Shown here: positions 43,015-53,351 of the stretch, piece after piece | How positions within the stretch are numbered: position 1 is the first letter of the stretch | How the letters are laid out: the number at the start of each line of letters is the position of its first letter | DNA from: Zymoseptoria tritici IPO323 | Lineage: Eukaryota; Ascomycota; Dothideomycetes; Mycosphaerellales; Mycosphaerellaceae | DNA length: 64,000 bases | Direction: 5' to 3' | Assembly: GCF_000219625.1 (NCBI RefSeq) | Contig: NC_018212.1 | Location: 2,374,501-2,438,500, forward strand | Program-made: the position numbers and the translations under genes | Notes under the pieces: model-generated | Told to the model about the DNA's origin: nothing | Databases searched by the model: none | What the model saw: only the letters and a program-made list of their open reading frames with translations

Positions 43015-43980
43015 ATGACCAACCCAAGCAAAACCCCAGATCGAAACCAGAACGGCGGCGGCAACGAGCATCTAGACGATGCCTTTCAGCCCAGCTCCCT
43101 GTACGAGTTCGATGAGTCGGACACACTCCAGATGCATAGACTGACCAACACGAACATGCAAGGACTATTCGAACCAGTCGGGTATCGACGTACTGCTCAA
43201 CGTCCGTTCGACTACGGTGCTGCATCCAAACAACTCGCGCCACCAACCACTCTTCAACAGACTCAAGAACCGATGTTTGTGACCCCTCGTGAGGTTCTGC
43301 ACAACTCTCCACCGCCTCGTCGGGTTACGTACATGCCACGGTTTGGAGAGGATCAGGACAGTGAGATGCAGCGGCAGGCTCAGGGAGTTGAGGATGAGGA
43401 TGCTGACGCCGACCATGAGTCGATCACCGAGGAAGAGTGGCGGGCTCATGAGTTCCAGGACCAGATGGCTGACGCCGAAGAAGTTGCGGCTGAACCTCAG
43501 CAGGAACAGCAGGAGCAGATCGAGGAGAATCAGCCAGAGGTTCCAGATGCAGATAGCTCCGGCACCCACGCTATGCCGGTCAAGCTGAGCGATGATGAGG
43601 AGCATGAGCAGGATGACAGTGATCTCTCCGACGAAGACGATTCTGCCGACGAACCCACTCCTGCACCACCCACCCAGCCTCCCTCGTCCATGAAGCGCCC
43701 TCGCTCGCCTGCTCCAGCACTTGGAGGTACGTACACCTACAAGGGCGCGACGTATGTCATCCAGGGTGACGAGCCGGAGGAGTGGTTGCGAGGTGAGTCG
43801 ACCGGATCCAAGAGACAGAAGACCAGTGTCGCGGGGGCGAAGAAGGCTCCAGTCCCGGCTAAGGGTGGTGTCGCTTACAAGAAGAAGAGTGCAGACAAGG
43901 AGGAGGCCGAGCTCGAGGATGACGGTGACGACGACAGCGATGAGGATTATGATCCTGATGCTTTGGATCTCGATGATTGA
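43015..43980 (+). CDS. Acidic protein of unknown function, IQGxEPEEWL family
   Basis: 321 residues from ATG 43015. The N-terminal half is polar and rich in Q, N and P. A glutamate-rich middle (EDEDADADHESITEEEWRAH) follows, then an acidic serine/aspartate tract, a short basic S-M-K-R-P-R-S-P, and at about residues 239-261 the motif Y-T-Y-K-G-A-T-Y-V-I-Q-G-D-E-P-E-E-W-L. After it come a lysine-rich segment (S-K-R-Q-K) and a D/E-only tail. The motif is shared with the protein at 45.6 kb, and the leaders share the block TACAACACTCGACACGAT (42916 and 45513), so the pair arose by duplication. The composition fits an intrinsically disordered nuclear or chromatin-associated protein; no known domain is seen. 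Confidence 0.75.
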   Translation: MTNPSKTPDRNQNGGGNEHLDDAFQPSSLYEFDESDTLQMHRLTNTNMQGLFEPVGYRRTAQRPFDYGAASKQLAPPTTLQQTQEPMFVTPREVLHNSPPPRRVTYMPRFGEDQDSEMQRQAQGVEDEDADADHESITEEEWRAHEFQDQMADAEEVAAEPQQEQQEQIEENQPEVPDADSSGTHAMPVKLSDDEEHEQDDSDLSDEDDSADEPTPAPPTQPPSSMKRPRSPAPALGGTYTYKGATYVIQGDEPEEWLRGESTGSKRQKTSVAGAKKAPVPAKGGVAYKKKSADKEEAELEDDGDDDSDEDYDPDALDLDD

Positions 43981-44329
43981 GCACTGAGATTGAAGACTGA
44001 GATCGGGCAGTCCGTTCGTGGGACATTGGTTTGGGTTTCTCTTTTCGCCTGGCGTTCAAAAGTGTCTCTGGGTATTGGAGTTCAGGAGTTTTGAAAATTG
44101 ACCGAATTGATAGACCATAAATGAGAAGACCTTACGGCCTAATAAATTATCACGTATGCACAGTAGTGACAGCACAAATGCAATGCTTCCTAAACACACC
44201 TCTTGATCTCATACGTTGCCGACCGCCCTTCAGGGGTCGCTTCGCAACGCCGCCAAGACTTTTTCATCTGTTGACATGTCTGACGCCAGCCTCCAACTCT
44301 CTCCGCTTCGGCTGTCGTGAGTAAAGTTG
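43981..44329. other. Spacer, nothing recognised
   Basis: No gene or repeat recognised. Confidence 0.3.
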
Positions 44330-44940
44330 ATGTCCGGAGCGTTACCGAGGGCCAATCCCCCTTGGGCGGCAGAAATTACCGGCGTAATGGGCTTGCGAGT
44401 AATGCAGTTTGTTTCTTAGAGGCACGGTAATAGTGTTAGATCCGGTGGAGGTTAAATCGGAGTGGTTCGTGGTACTTATAGCCTTAGGAAATGCGGAGCC
44501 CTCCCATTTCCTTATATCTACGCGTCTGACATCAGCTTCCGACTAGATGTCAGCGATTTTGTAAAGTCGACACCAAAAGCGATGCTACATCCCTTAGTCT
44601 GCGATCTCCGCCTGTTGTCTTTGTCGTGAGGCCGCTTCTACATTCTACTTACTACTTGCAAACATGTAGACAAAGACGCTATATACTGTTCCGCTTAAGC
44701 AAGCATAGACAACAAAGCGGTCTGATATTGTCTTTCTCTGGACGGTTTTTAGAGCTTCTTTAGGTCTTAGAACATGCCTCCGAATCGAGTTGTCTAGTTT
44801 GCTATGCGAGTAATTATGCCCTTCTTATTCTAGCTAAAGACTAGGAGCAAGCAGTATCTAGAGGCTGTTGGCTAAAACCTGCAGTATCGGTTTAACCTTC
44901 GATTACTACATTGTGGTATTGATCAGGATTTTTGCATCGT
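44330..44940. mobile_element. AT-rich transposon-like relic
   Basis: Composition shifts to AT-rich here, with many TAG, TAA and CTA triplets, in contrast to the surrounding sequence. A stretch from 44774 (ATGCCTCCGAATCGAG) reads as protein-like pieces broken by several in-frame stops. This pattern fits a DNA-transposon remnant mutated by RIP. I found no terminal repeats and cannot name a superfamily. Confidence 0.35.
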
Positions 44941-45629
44941 CTACATCGTCCGAGTTTCCCAACTTATACTCAGCAGCAATGACACGGCAGAAGCTATACA
45001 TCCCTTTTTAAATACATGAGAACGCCGGTAGCGATACCTCGAAGGCTCGCAAAGTTGGTGCAAGTCCGTCCGTGCAGGTCTCGGCATACTACTTGATGCG
45101 TATTGCATACTGACTGCGACGATGTTGTTTGCTCTGGTCGATAAGCCATGCTCGACCAGAAGCAGTAGCGTGGGGACCGATGCAAGAAGAACCACAACTT
45201 TACAGCCTACCGGCACTTCAGGGGCACTTCAAAGACTCTTTTGTGGCTTCACACCATGCATACTTTGTATACAGAAAACTGCCTTGTCGATTTGAACTAT
45301 CTAACGGAGTTCTCTCACGAACCCCTTGTACACGATGCGACTCCAAGCTGGCATTCTTTCTCGAGCCGCTGGAGCTGAGCATGTCGTTGCAAGTCAGCGA
45401 TCCTCGCTTAGCAACAAAACCATTATGATGACTTGGCGAGTGATTCTCAGCCAGCTTTGTTGATTTTCTTTGACTTCACTTGACAAGGACATTGTCAAGT
45501 GCAGTGAAGCTCTACAACACTCGACACGATGCAGAGCAGAAGGTATTAAGCTGGCGCATCAGGCGCGTTCTGATTCCTCTCCTTCCTCAAACCTATCAAC
45601 CATTCCAGAAATTCCACAGAAACTTCAAG

Positions 45630-47063
45630 ATGTCCAACCAGCAGAATCAGACCGAGCAGAAGGAGAAGGAGTTTCGCGAGTGGGCGCAGTTCATGAACCA
45701 GGACGATAGACTCCCAGCGATGGCGGAAGATGACCTGCGAGACGTTTACAACGCGCTCCAGCAAGATTTGACCGCCAACCAGGTGGAGGACCCGATGCCC
45801 GCTACTACCTTCACCAACACGTCTTCACACCCTCCGACGTATGGCTACCAACCTCATGCGCACAATCTCCCGTCGCAACAGCTCGTGCAGACGAATGTAC
45901 CGCACAACACTCACTTCTGGGCACCACAAATGCAAGAGCCGCCGAACACCACTCCAGCAGGACAGTACGAAAACACCGGCTTCAATCTGGCTCCACAAAA
46001 CCCTCTGAACGACGATGCGGTCTGGCGTCCCGACTTCCAGTACACCGCCTTCAATCCGAATCACACCCAGGTGCCCGTTGTAGGGCAGATCCAGAACACG
46101 GGATTCTACACGCTTCCTGACAACCGCTTCGCCAATGGTGCTGAGTTCGCTCCTGCGATCGATGGCAACGCTGTGCACCAAAATGGAGCACTTTCTGGTG
46201 TGCCAGCTCCACAACGTGTCCAAGCAGAACCTCAACGCTGGTTCCCTCCTACGGCACCGGCTGCGGACGACCTTAATACTGAGATGCAGGACCAGGCCAA
46301 CGGTGTTGATGATGAAGATGCAGAGCACGATGCGGCCGCTGCACAGCTTCCGGAGGAGTATGAGTTCCTCGATTACATTCCTGAGGAGTGGGATATTGAG
46401 CACCAGGCTCAGCAAGCTGACGAACCGGCACGTGTGGAGACTGAAGCTCAGATGCCGCCTGGCGATGAGATCCAAGACGACACCGCACCTCCTCAACCCA
46501 GCTCCAACCAGATCAATACACAGGACGACGAAGAAGACTACGGTGACGAGGACCTAGTCAACGGTATCTCTGCCCGACGTAATGCTCAACTCGCAAAGTT
46601 CGGCCGGAAGCGTCGTGCCTCAAGCTCCGTGCCTGAGGAGGAGTACTACCTCTGGAAAGGCAAGGCGTACCTGATCCAGGGCAACGAACCGGAAGAGTGG
46701 CTGAAGGATCGAGTTCCCAGCAAGAAGCGGAGGATTGACCCGATGTTGGCTGAATTTCCACCTCCACCGGCTGTTGCTACCAACGTCACAGCCGGATCGG
46801 ATGATGGAGGATATGATGAGGAGCCCGACTCGCCACTTTCCGAGCTGCAGGACTCACCTTCACCGCCACCGAGTATGACTGAGCCTCTTGCACCCACGTT
46901 CACCGTTCTTGGCGAGCCTGACAATATCATCGCGGTAGCTCATGGCGACGCTCCCGTGGTTCCGTACGAGGTGTTGGAGGCTGCGCGTTCGGAAGAAAAT
47001 GGTTACGACGATGATGACGAAAGTGGAGTGTACGACGCGGATGAAATGGATTTTGATGAATGA
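45630..47063 (+). CDS. Acidic protein of unknown function, IQGxEPEEWL family
   Basis: 477 residues from ATG 45630. The N-terminal 200 residues are rich in Q, N and P with loosely repeated N-T-G-F / Y-T-A-F-N-P segments. Next come an acidic E-E-Y-E-F-L-D-Y-I-P-E-E-W region, a basic K-F-G-R-K-R-R-A-S block, and at about residues 332-352 Y-Y-L-W-K-G-K-A-Y-L-I-Q-G-N-E-P-E-E-W-L, followed by S-K-K-R-R, a likely nuclear localisation signal. The C-terminus is acidic and ends E-M-D-F-D-E. It has the same plan as the 43.0-kb protein but is longer. Both have a W-K-G/Y-K-G strand pair that could form a small fold. No catalytic motif is seen. Confidence 0.75.
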   Translation: MSNQQNQTEQKEKEFREWAQFMNQDDRLPAMAEDDLRDVYNALQQDLTANQVEDPMPATTFTNTSSHPPTYGYQPHAHNLPSQQLVQTNVPHNTHFWAPQMQEPPNTTPAGQYENTGFNLAPQNPLNDDAVWRPDFQYTAFNPNHTQVPVVGQIQNTGFYTLPDNRFANGAEFAPAIDGNAVHQNGALSGVPAPQRVQAEPQRWFPPTAPAADDLNTEMQDQANGVDDEDAEHDAAAAQLPEEYEFLDYIPEEWDIEHQAQQADEPARVETEAQMPPGDEIQDDTAPPQPSSNQINTQDDEEDYGDEDLVNGISARRNAQLAKFGRKRRASSSVPEEEYYLWKGKAYLIQGNEPEEWLKDRVPSKKRRIDPMLAEFPPPPAVATNVTAGSDDGGYDEEPDSPLSELQDSPSPPPSMTEPLAPTFTVLGEPDNIIAVAHGDAPVVPYEVLEAARSEENGYDDDDESGVYDADEMDFDE

Positions 47064-48635
47064 GCGTTGGGATGTGACAAGGTTGCGTTTGAGATTTTGT
47101 TTTGTTCATCACATGGCGTTTGGCATGGAGCGAATTTTTGGCGTTCTGGCTTACGACGTTATGAAGAATACGGACGGTACGATGGAATGGTAATGAACGC
47201 AGAATCTGTTGCGTCGGCGAATGGCAACAACGACTGTACAAGATGAATAGCACCAATGCAAGTCTTCCACTATAACCGTTTCCTCTTCTGTTCTTATGAA
47301 GTGGTGTTCCAAGCCCGACTCAAAGTTCGGGTCCTGGCCCGAAGTTCAGGTACCTTGTGGCCTCCACGCCGAAGCCATGGTCTTACTCCACGTGGAGCCG
47401 ATGTGCATTCGAGCTTGTTCCGGAGCTTGTTCAAACGACACTGTGAGTCAACTACTGCAATGAAAATGCCGCTGGCCATGCTATACTCGAACAATGTTGT
47501 GATATTGCAAGATTGAACGTAAGCCGCAACTGCACGTATGTACGCCATCGATCCCTCTCCGCCGTGCCCTGACCAGCAATTTGAATCAAACGGCAAATCG
47601 AATGCTACCTATTCTACTGTCTCACTTTGCATTGACTTCCAACTGTTTGTACCCTCTTCAGCTCGGCTCCCAATATCGATCAACTGTAGAACGACTGACC
47701 CACCAAAAGCCACTCCATGCGTTGACGCCGACGAAGCCTTCACGAAGACAAACCTCGTCGTCATCGCCCTCTAGGTCACGCCGCAACCAATCAGTGACCC
47801 TCCCTCACCTGAAACAACAGCTCCCCTCTCATTGGCCACCGCAATCAACAACAACAGTTTGATTGCAGAGCTCCGCACACTAGCGGCGGCGACTACTTAA
47901 ACCCCCCAACTCCCCTTCCAGACCCTCTTCCTTTCTTCTTCTACATCCCGGTGGCGAGTACTATCCAGCGCCCCCTTCCCTCAACAACACTAACTCTCTT
48001 CCAGCAAGGGCTTTACTCTAGGCAATGAGGATTCGTCCGAGCCAGGGTTATTGCTAGTTGAAAACTATCAACTGACTGCTCCTGAATGGCCTTCGGGTCG
48101 TCAGGGAATTTTTGGACAAACCATTGAAGCTTCGCGAGAAGACTTCCAACCTTTTTTTTTTCATCAGTTTCATCGTCTTTTGGCGGTGGTCTGGAGAAGA
48201 ATCTTTCTCCTATTACACGTATCTTGTTGACTGTTGACGTGTGAATTTGCGACCAGAGAGATATTGAGGAGACTTTGTCCGCGGGTGTTCAGCGGTTAGT
48301 GTTTGGCGAAGCCTGACTGCCACCAAGCGGAGAATGCATCTACAATAGAAAACTGCACGACCTCTGAGGGTATGGACTGACCGCTGCACGTGCGACCAAG
48401 GCTGGATAAGTGGACAGCGACCCGAGACAAGCTTGGTGATTTTGCCGCGACTGACAAGTCAGCTGGGCCACAGACCTTGCCGGAGGTGCGAGAGCCCTCG
48501 ATCGCAGGCTCAGCTTCGACCAACGATAGGCATGGCACAATGCTGCCACTCTCGGTTAACCACTGACAGCCCATGGCTAGAGTCAGTGGAGCCGACTCAT
48601 CTTGCTGATACGAGCTGACATCTGCAAATTCACAG
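47064..48635. other. Intergenic region with a promoter-like block
   Basis: Bases 47780-47910 hold a CCAAT (47787), an ATTGG (47831) and a TACTTAAA-type stretch, then pyrimidine-rich sequence to 48020. This resembles a fungal promoter and leader, but the ATG that follows at 48025 opens only ten codons. The promoter may have served the decayed gene that follows. Confidence 0.3.
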
Positions 48636-49068
48636 ATACCATCCTCTACGCGGACATACTCGCACGTCAACTCACAAGGGCCACCGAATCGAAGCTTGCC
48701 AACTTCTCAGACAAACGACAAACCTACGCAACCAACTACAAGACGGCTGGATAGTCCGCCGCAGAGAAGAGGAGCATATCGAGATGGAGACATCGGATAG
48801 CGAATACTGGCAAGCACGGGCTGTGAGAAGCGTCGTGAGAAGAGCAGGAGGAGCTAACAGGACATTTGGGCCAGACCTGAGCAGTATCGCTGCAATATAT
48901 GAGCTGTAGATGATTGCTAGAGCACAACAAGAGCTAAGACTGCTCCAGAACGAACAACGAAGCCTACGGAGCCGTCTGTCACTGTTACGGCTCGATCATC
49001 TTGGTCTTGCGAGGACTCTTCCCTGTGCTTCCTTTGACGTGGTAACGCGGCACAACGATGAAGTCTGA
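48636..49068 (+). pseudogene. Decayed coiled-coil gene, unrecognised
   Basis: An acceptor-like CTGAC...CACAG ending at 48635 precedes an open stretch (ILYADILARQLTRATESKLA). Near 48725 coding character moves to another frame (NQLQDGWIVRRREEEHIEME, then ARAVRSVVRRAGGANRTFGP) and meets TAG at 48907-48909. The frame then continues with QQELRLLQNEQRSLRSRLSL up to 49068. The L/R/E/Q pattern suggests a coiled coil. With one shift and one stop it looks like a broken gene. Confidence 0.35.
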
Positions 49069-49572
49069 ACCAGAGCAATCTATCGCTCTCGACGGTGCCG
49101 GAAGAGGCAAGCAAACATTTCTTGCCGTCCAGCAAGCATACGAAACAATCTTGACCATCAGATCACAGCTGTGCAATCTGACTGACCTCCGTCCTCTGTT
49201 ATTGCGTCTTCCACGACAGAGCGACGACTTTGCCTCTTTTCGCGAGCTCAGGTGCTTCCTTCTCATACCCTCGCTGTCTGCGCCGAGCAAGCAGCCTCCT
49301 TGAAGATGTGCTTTCACCGCAATCCATACACCTTTCCAGCCACAAGACCATGCTCTGCCAGTCCTTCAATGGAGGGAACATCTCCTGCTCGACAACTTTC
49401 ACGCTAGGGCATGCAGCCTTGCCGATCCCTATGCTCAAACGTCGACGTTCTCTGGCTCCACTCTGCTTCGAGCAGCTCGAACTTCATTCTGAGCTCCACG
49501 ACCGATCGCACACCGACAAAAATCGAATGTCCAACACATACACCCCAAGTATACCCATCAAAACCAACCTAC

Positions 49573-50457
49573 ATGGCTACCACTCCCCTCAACACCCTCG
49601 ACCTCACCGTCACCTGCGCGAACGGCAATGGCACTGAGCAGTTCTACATCGACTGCAGCGATCGCCGCCGCTCCGAGTTCCTACGCCAGCAGCTAACCGC
49701 AAATCCCTTCGCCCTGGCCGCAGTACGCGTTCTTCCCATGCCACATTCACACGCCTCGCTAACAACCCCCCCAGATGACCACCGCCTTCCCATCAACCCA
49801 CCGCATCCGCCTCTCCCTCGCCCACGACCACACCCTCACCCTCGCCTTACCCACCCGCGTCCCTCACCTCCCCAACGGCGGCCTCCCCTCTTCACTCATC
49901 TCGCAAATCCGCGTCGTCGACGTGTGCGAACCCTTCCTCTTCCTACACTCCCTAGAAGAGGAAAACCCCACCATCCGCGTGCGCCACCGCGATGTCCAAC
50001 TCCCACAACGCTGGCACTCTTCCCTCCGACGACTGACGATGTCATTCGTCTACGACCTCGACGCCGAAACAGGTAGGTTTTGCTGGAGAGAAGAAGGGAG
50101 GAAATGGGAGCTCTACACCTCCCCCTGGATCCAACAAATCGGGACATGGATGAGGAAGATCACGAGGAGACGATGGAGCAAGTGGAAGATGGCTTCGCGG
50201 ATAACTTCAGCGAGTTTATAGAACAGCTCAACGCGCAGGTGCAGACCCGGGAGCAAATCCTAACGGCGCAAGATTTGTTCCTCATGCAGAGGACGTTGGG
50301 AAGTGGACAGATTGTGGAGCCGGCGGTAGCGAGGATCAGGCCGGGGAATACGGAGGGTGGGAAGAGATGGACGCAGCGTCAGACGAGGGAGAAGGCTGCC
50401 AGGATGTATCGGACGGCTTGTTTGGGGGGAGAGGGGGTTGGATGGAGGGTGTGTTGA
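49573..50457 (+). CDS. Hypothetical protein, three exons
   Basis: Exons 49573-49722, 49775-50072 and 50111-50457 give 264 residues. Intron 1 is well supported (GTACGC...CTAAC...CCAG, 52 nt, phase 0). Intron 2 (38 nt) is short and its acceptor is a guess, but coding character clearly moves to the frame that ends at 50457. The first part is LNTLDLTVTCANGNGTEQFY with I-D-C-S-D-R-R-R; the middle is rich in H, L and P; the third exon has an acidic helix (E-E-D-H-E-E-T-M-E-Q-V-E-D-G-F) and T-A-Q-D-L-F-L-M-Q-R-T-L. No known domain is recognised. Confidence 0.5.
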
Positions 50458-50820
50458 AGAGTTGAAGGCTTTTGAGCCCCATTTTTGTTGCGTTTAAGCG
50501 AGGAGGAGACTTGAGATACCCGTGGTTGCGCTTCACACAGTCATAGAGACGTAGACTGAACACTAAGGCTGCTACATTTGTCAACTGGTTGTGTACTTGC
50601 AACATTCGTTTCCCACTTCCATCACTTCGGAGCTCGATCGAATCTGGCCACACCGTGCTTCGAGATGTCAACCTTGTAGTCTTGTCTGTAACCTGCTCCT
50701 TGTGGTCTCCGATCTTGAGAATTGCCGATTCCATGCTGGTACCCAGCCCTTCTCCCTCTTCGCTCACTGCCGCCTCCTCAAATCCATACAGCAGTCTCAC
50801 TCGCCCTCCAGCCCTGCTCC

Positions 50821-51594
50821 TTACGCCGGCCTCTTCCCTCTCCACCCGCGCCTCTCATCCACCCCCTCAACCTCATAAACCCCCCCTCCACCCACCGGCA
50901 ACGCCCTCACAGCCACTTTCTCCCACTCTCCACCCAACTCCGCCTCCACAACTCTCCACTCAGCGTCCATATCCAGATACCAAAGCGGCCAACCCACGCC
51001 CTTGAAATCCTCAATCCTCTCGCCCACCCATCTCACCGCAATATCCACCACCGCGTCTTCCAGCATCGCAAGCGGAATGATATGCTTGTCGTAAACCTTG
51101 AGGGCTTGGATGGTCTGTACTTCTTGGCCGACGAATTTCCACTCTCCATTGCTGTCGTTGCGGGTGGCGGTGATGACGAGGCGCTTTACGCTACGGCCGA
51201 GACGCGCGCGTTGGCGGGCATCGCGAGGGATGAAGGAGAGAGGTACGATTACCTCGAACGTCTTGAAGTGGTCCATGAATCCTTTGTTCACGGGGATGGC
51301 GCCATGTTCTTCGGGGTTCTGAGTCGGGAGGCGGGGGTGGCACTCGAGGCGGAGAGGGATGGCGTGGTGTTTTGAGATGTGGGAGACGACTTCGCGCACG
51401 ATGGAGTCGAGGTGGTGGCAGGTACGTTGGAGGGTGAAGAAGCTGCGGAGGGATGGGAGGCCGGCGACGGCGTCGATGCCGCCGATCCAGTGGGCGCTGC
51501 GGTGTTCGCGAAGGGAGATGTGGGATGGGAGGATGGCGGTTGCGATGGCGGTGAGGAGTTCGGAAGGGAGGGTCAGCAAGGTTGGATGAGGCAT
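50821..51594 (-). CDS. F-box-like protein, minus-strand subfamily
   Basis: 257 residues, start at ATG 51594-51592. It begins LLTLPSELLTAIATAILPSH with I-S-L-R-E, the family F-box-like block, then S-L-R-S-F-F-T-L-Q-R-T-C-H-H-L. The middle has P-L-R-L-E-C-H, F-K-T-F-E-V-I-V-P-L-S-F-I-P and the subfamily block GRSVKRLVITATR...W-K-F-V-G-Q-E-V-Q-T-I-Q-A-L-K-V-Y-D-K-H-I. This block is shared with the genes at 52.5 and 54.5 kb and not with the 0-32 kb array. The plus-strand open frames over it are shadows. Confidence 0.75.
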   Translation of the reverse strand: MPHPTLLTLPSELLTAIATAILPSHISLREHRSAHWIGGIDAVAGLPSLRSFFTLQRTCHHLDSIVREVVSHISKHHAIPLRLECHPRLPTQNPEEHGAIPVNKGFMDHFKTFEVIVPLSFIPRDARQRARLGRSVKRLVITATRNDSNGEWKFVGQEVQTIQALKVYDKHIIPLAMLEDAVVDIAVRWVGERIEDFKGVGWPLWYLDMDAEWRVVEAELGGEWEKVAVRALPVGGGGVYEVEGVDERRGWRGKRPA

Positions 51595-52541
51595 CGTGAT
51601 AGCGTGTGTGATGGCGTGTGTGATGTCGAGGTCGAGGAGATGAAGTTGGGGGATTTTAAATGTTCGGCTTCAGCTGCGTTGTTTTGCCTCAGGCAGCGAG
51701 CGGTTGTTCAAGGGGTACCTCATAGAACGCCATTCTTCCTCACGATGCTGTAAAGGATCGTTTTGATCGTTCTGAGATTTGCAATTTGGAAGTACTACAT
51801 ACATACTCTTCCGTGAACTCGTTCTGCGCTGTGACTTGACTGCCAAATCGATGTAATTATGCACTCATGATACGTAGCTACAAGCCATACCATCTCTGTC
51901 TCCCTTCAACATGCGCTCATCACCCGAGACCTGAGGCAACGAACGTGGGTCGTGAATTGGACAAGACTTTATGCAAGGCATGATGGGCGAAGCAAATAGG
52001 GCATGACATCGAGATCATACCTCATTGCGAGTATAGCCTCTTACGATATAGGCAGACTTATCGGTGGTGCTGATAATGCGGTCCGGATGTGTATGCATCA
52101 TTAATTACAGTAGTAACGCTTGCACCAAACCTCCGAGTTCAGCCATGTGAGTCGCGATGTCTAAGCACGACACGACCATGAAGTAACACACGCGGCTTTA
52201 TCGCCGCTGTATGTGCGGTATCCTTCGCTGTCCCAATCATGCTGTGGCGGAACGGACTCCATCCGAGACCATGGTATGTAGCCGCAGTGGCTATCCCCAG
52301 CTGAGAGAAGGCCGGCAATCCCTTGCCATTTTCAGCTGCTGAGCCCACGTCCCTCAAGCTTCGAGCACCTCTTTCCTTGTGCTGAGTCCACCTTTCTTTG
52401 TGCTTAGGCTTCCTCGCATTCGTCCGAGCCCGCCCGCATTGTTGCCATGACCACTTCTTTGTAGCCGTTCAATCCAAGCTCCCGACTTCCTCTCTCAACA
52501 CAGCCATGTTCTCTCTCCCTTTGCCGAGGGGGGGAAATCCT
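51595..52541. other. Intergenic spacer
   Basis: No gene seen between the two minus-strand genes. Confidence 0.35.
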
Positions 52542-53351
52542 CTATGGCGCCTTGCCCACCCAGCCAAGCTTGCGAGTCACCTCCACGACCGGGCGATTCA
52601 CGCCATTGACCCAATCGAAGTACGGATTCATCATCTTCCATTCCTCATGCTGGGTGATGCGCGCGCTGGCTTCCGCAATACGCTGCCTCATGGTACTCAA
52701 CAAGTTATGTCCATGCGGAGGCATAGCCTGAATTCCCATCAGCGCTTCGCCAACACTGGGGACCAGCTCCGCGATGAGATCATCCTCCAGCTCGGCAAGT
52801 TCGAGTACACGCCTATCGTATTGGTCGAGATTGCGGACAGTCTTAACTACGATGCTCTTGAGTCTCCAGCTGGGCCCGGCGCGTTCGACAGTAATGCTCA
52901 AACTCTTGACACTATGGCCCAAGCGACTCTCGCCGTCCTTCGGAACGTGCACGAAAGCGAGCGGCATATCCATAATCTCCAGCACCTGGAATCGACGTAG
53001 AAGTAGAAAGAAAGCCGACATATGCATAGCCCCCGTTGGGACAGGTGGATCCCAGTACCGCGTGAGTTCGACGCGGAGAGGAATACGGTGCAGGAAAAAC
53101 ACGTCGTGAAGAGCTTGCAGCACCGCCTCAGCCAGCACGGGATCGGCGCGCGCGAAGTCCTCGACGCACTTCAACCGGGCGAAGCTGTCGGCATCGATGA
53201 TGGGCTGGATGGGGGTCCTGCGGTGGATGCCGTTGGTGTGGATCTCGATGGAGGTTGGGAAGATTTCGGTGACGATTTGAAAGAGGAGTTCTTTTGGGAG
53301 GGAGGTGATGTAGTTTTTCTTGCCGGTGGAGGTGATGGTGAACTTTGCCAT
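52542..53351 (-). CDS. F-box-like protein, minus-strand subfamily
   Basis: 269 residues, start at ATG 53351-53349. It begins with the block ITSLPKELLFQIVTEIFPTS with I-E-I-H, then F-A-R-L-K-C-V-E-D-F, HRIPLRVELTRYW, FQVLEIMDMPLAFVHVP and the subfamily signature GHSVKSLSITVERAGPSWRL...V-K-T-V-R-N-L-D-Q-Y-D-R-R-V-L-E-L-A-E-L-E-D. The order matches the genes at 50.8 and 54.5 kb. The three are tandem on the minus strand and opposite to the main array. The C-terminus is D-W-V-N-G-V...L-G-W-V-G-K-A-P, and the next gene has a similar L-A-W-V-G-G-K-G. Confidence 0.75.
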   Translation of the reverse strand: MAKFTITSTGKKNYITSLPKELLFQIVTEIFPTSIEIHTNGIHRRTPIQPIIDADSFARLKCVEDFARADPVLAEAVLQALHDVFFLHRIPLRVELTRYWDPPVPTGAMHMSAFFLLLRRFQVLEIMDMPLAFVHVPKDGESRLGHSVKSLSITVERAGPSWRLKSIVVKTVRNLDQYDRRVLELAELEDDLIAELVPSVGEALMGIQAMPPHGHNLLSTMRQRIAEASARITQHEEWKMMNPYFDWVNGVNRPVVEVTRKLGWVGKAP

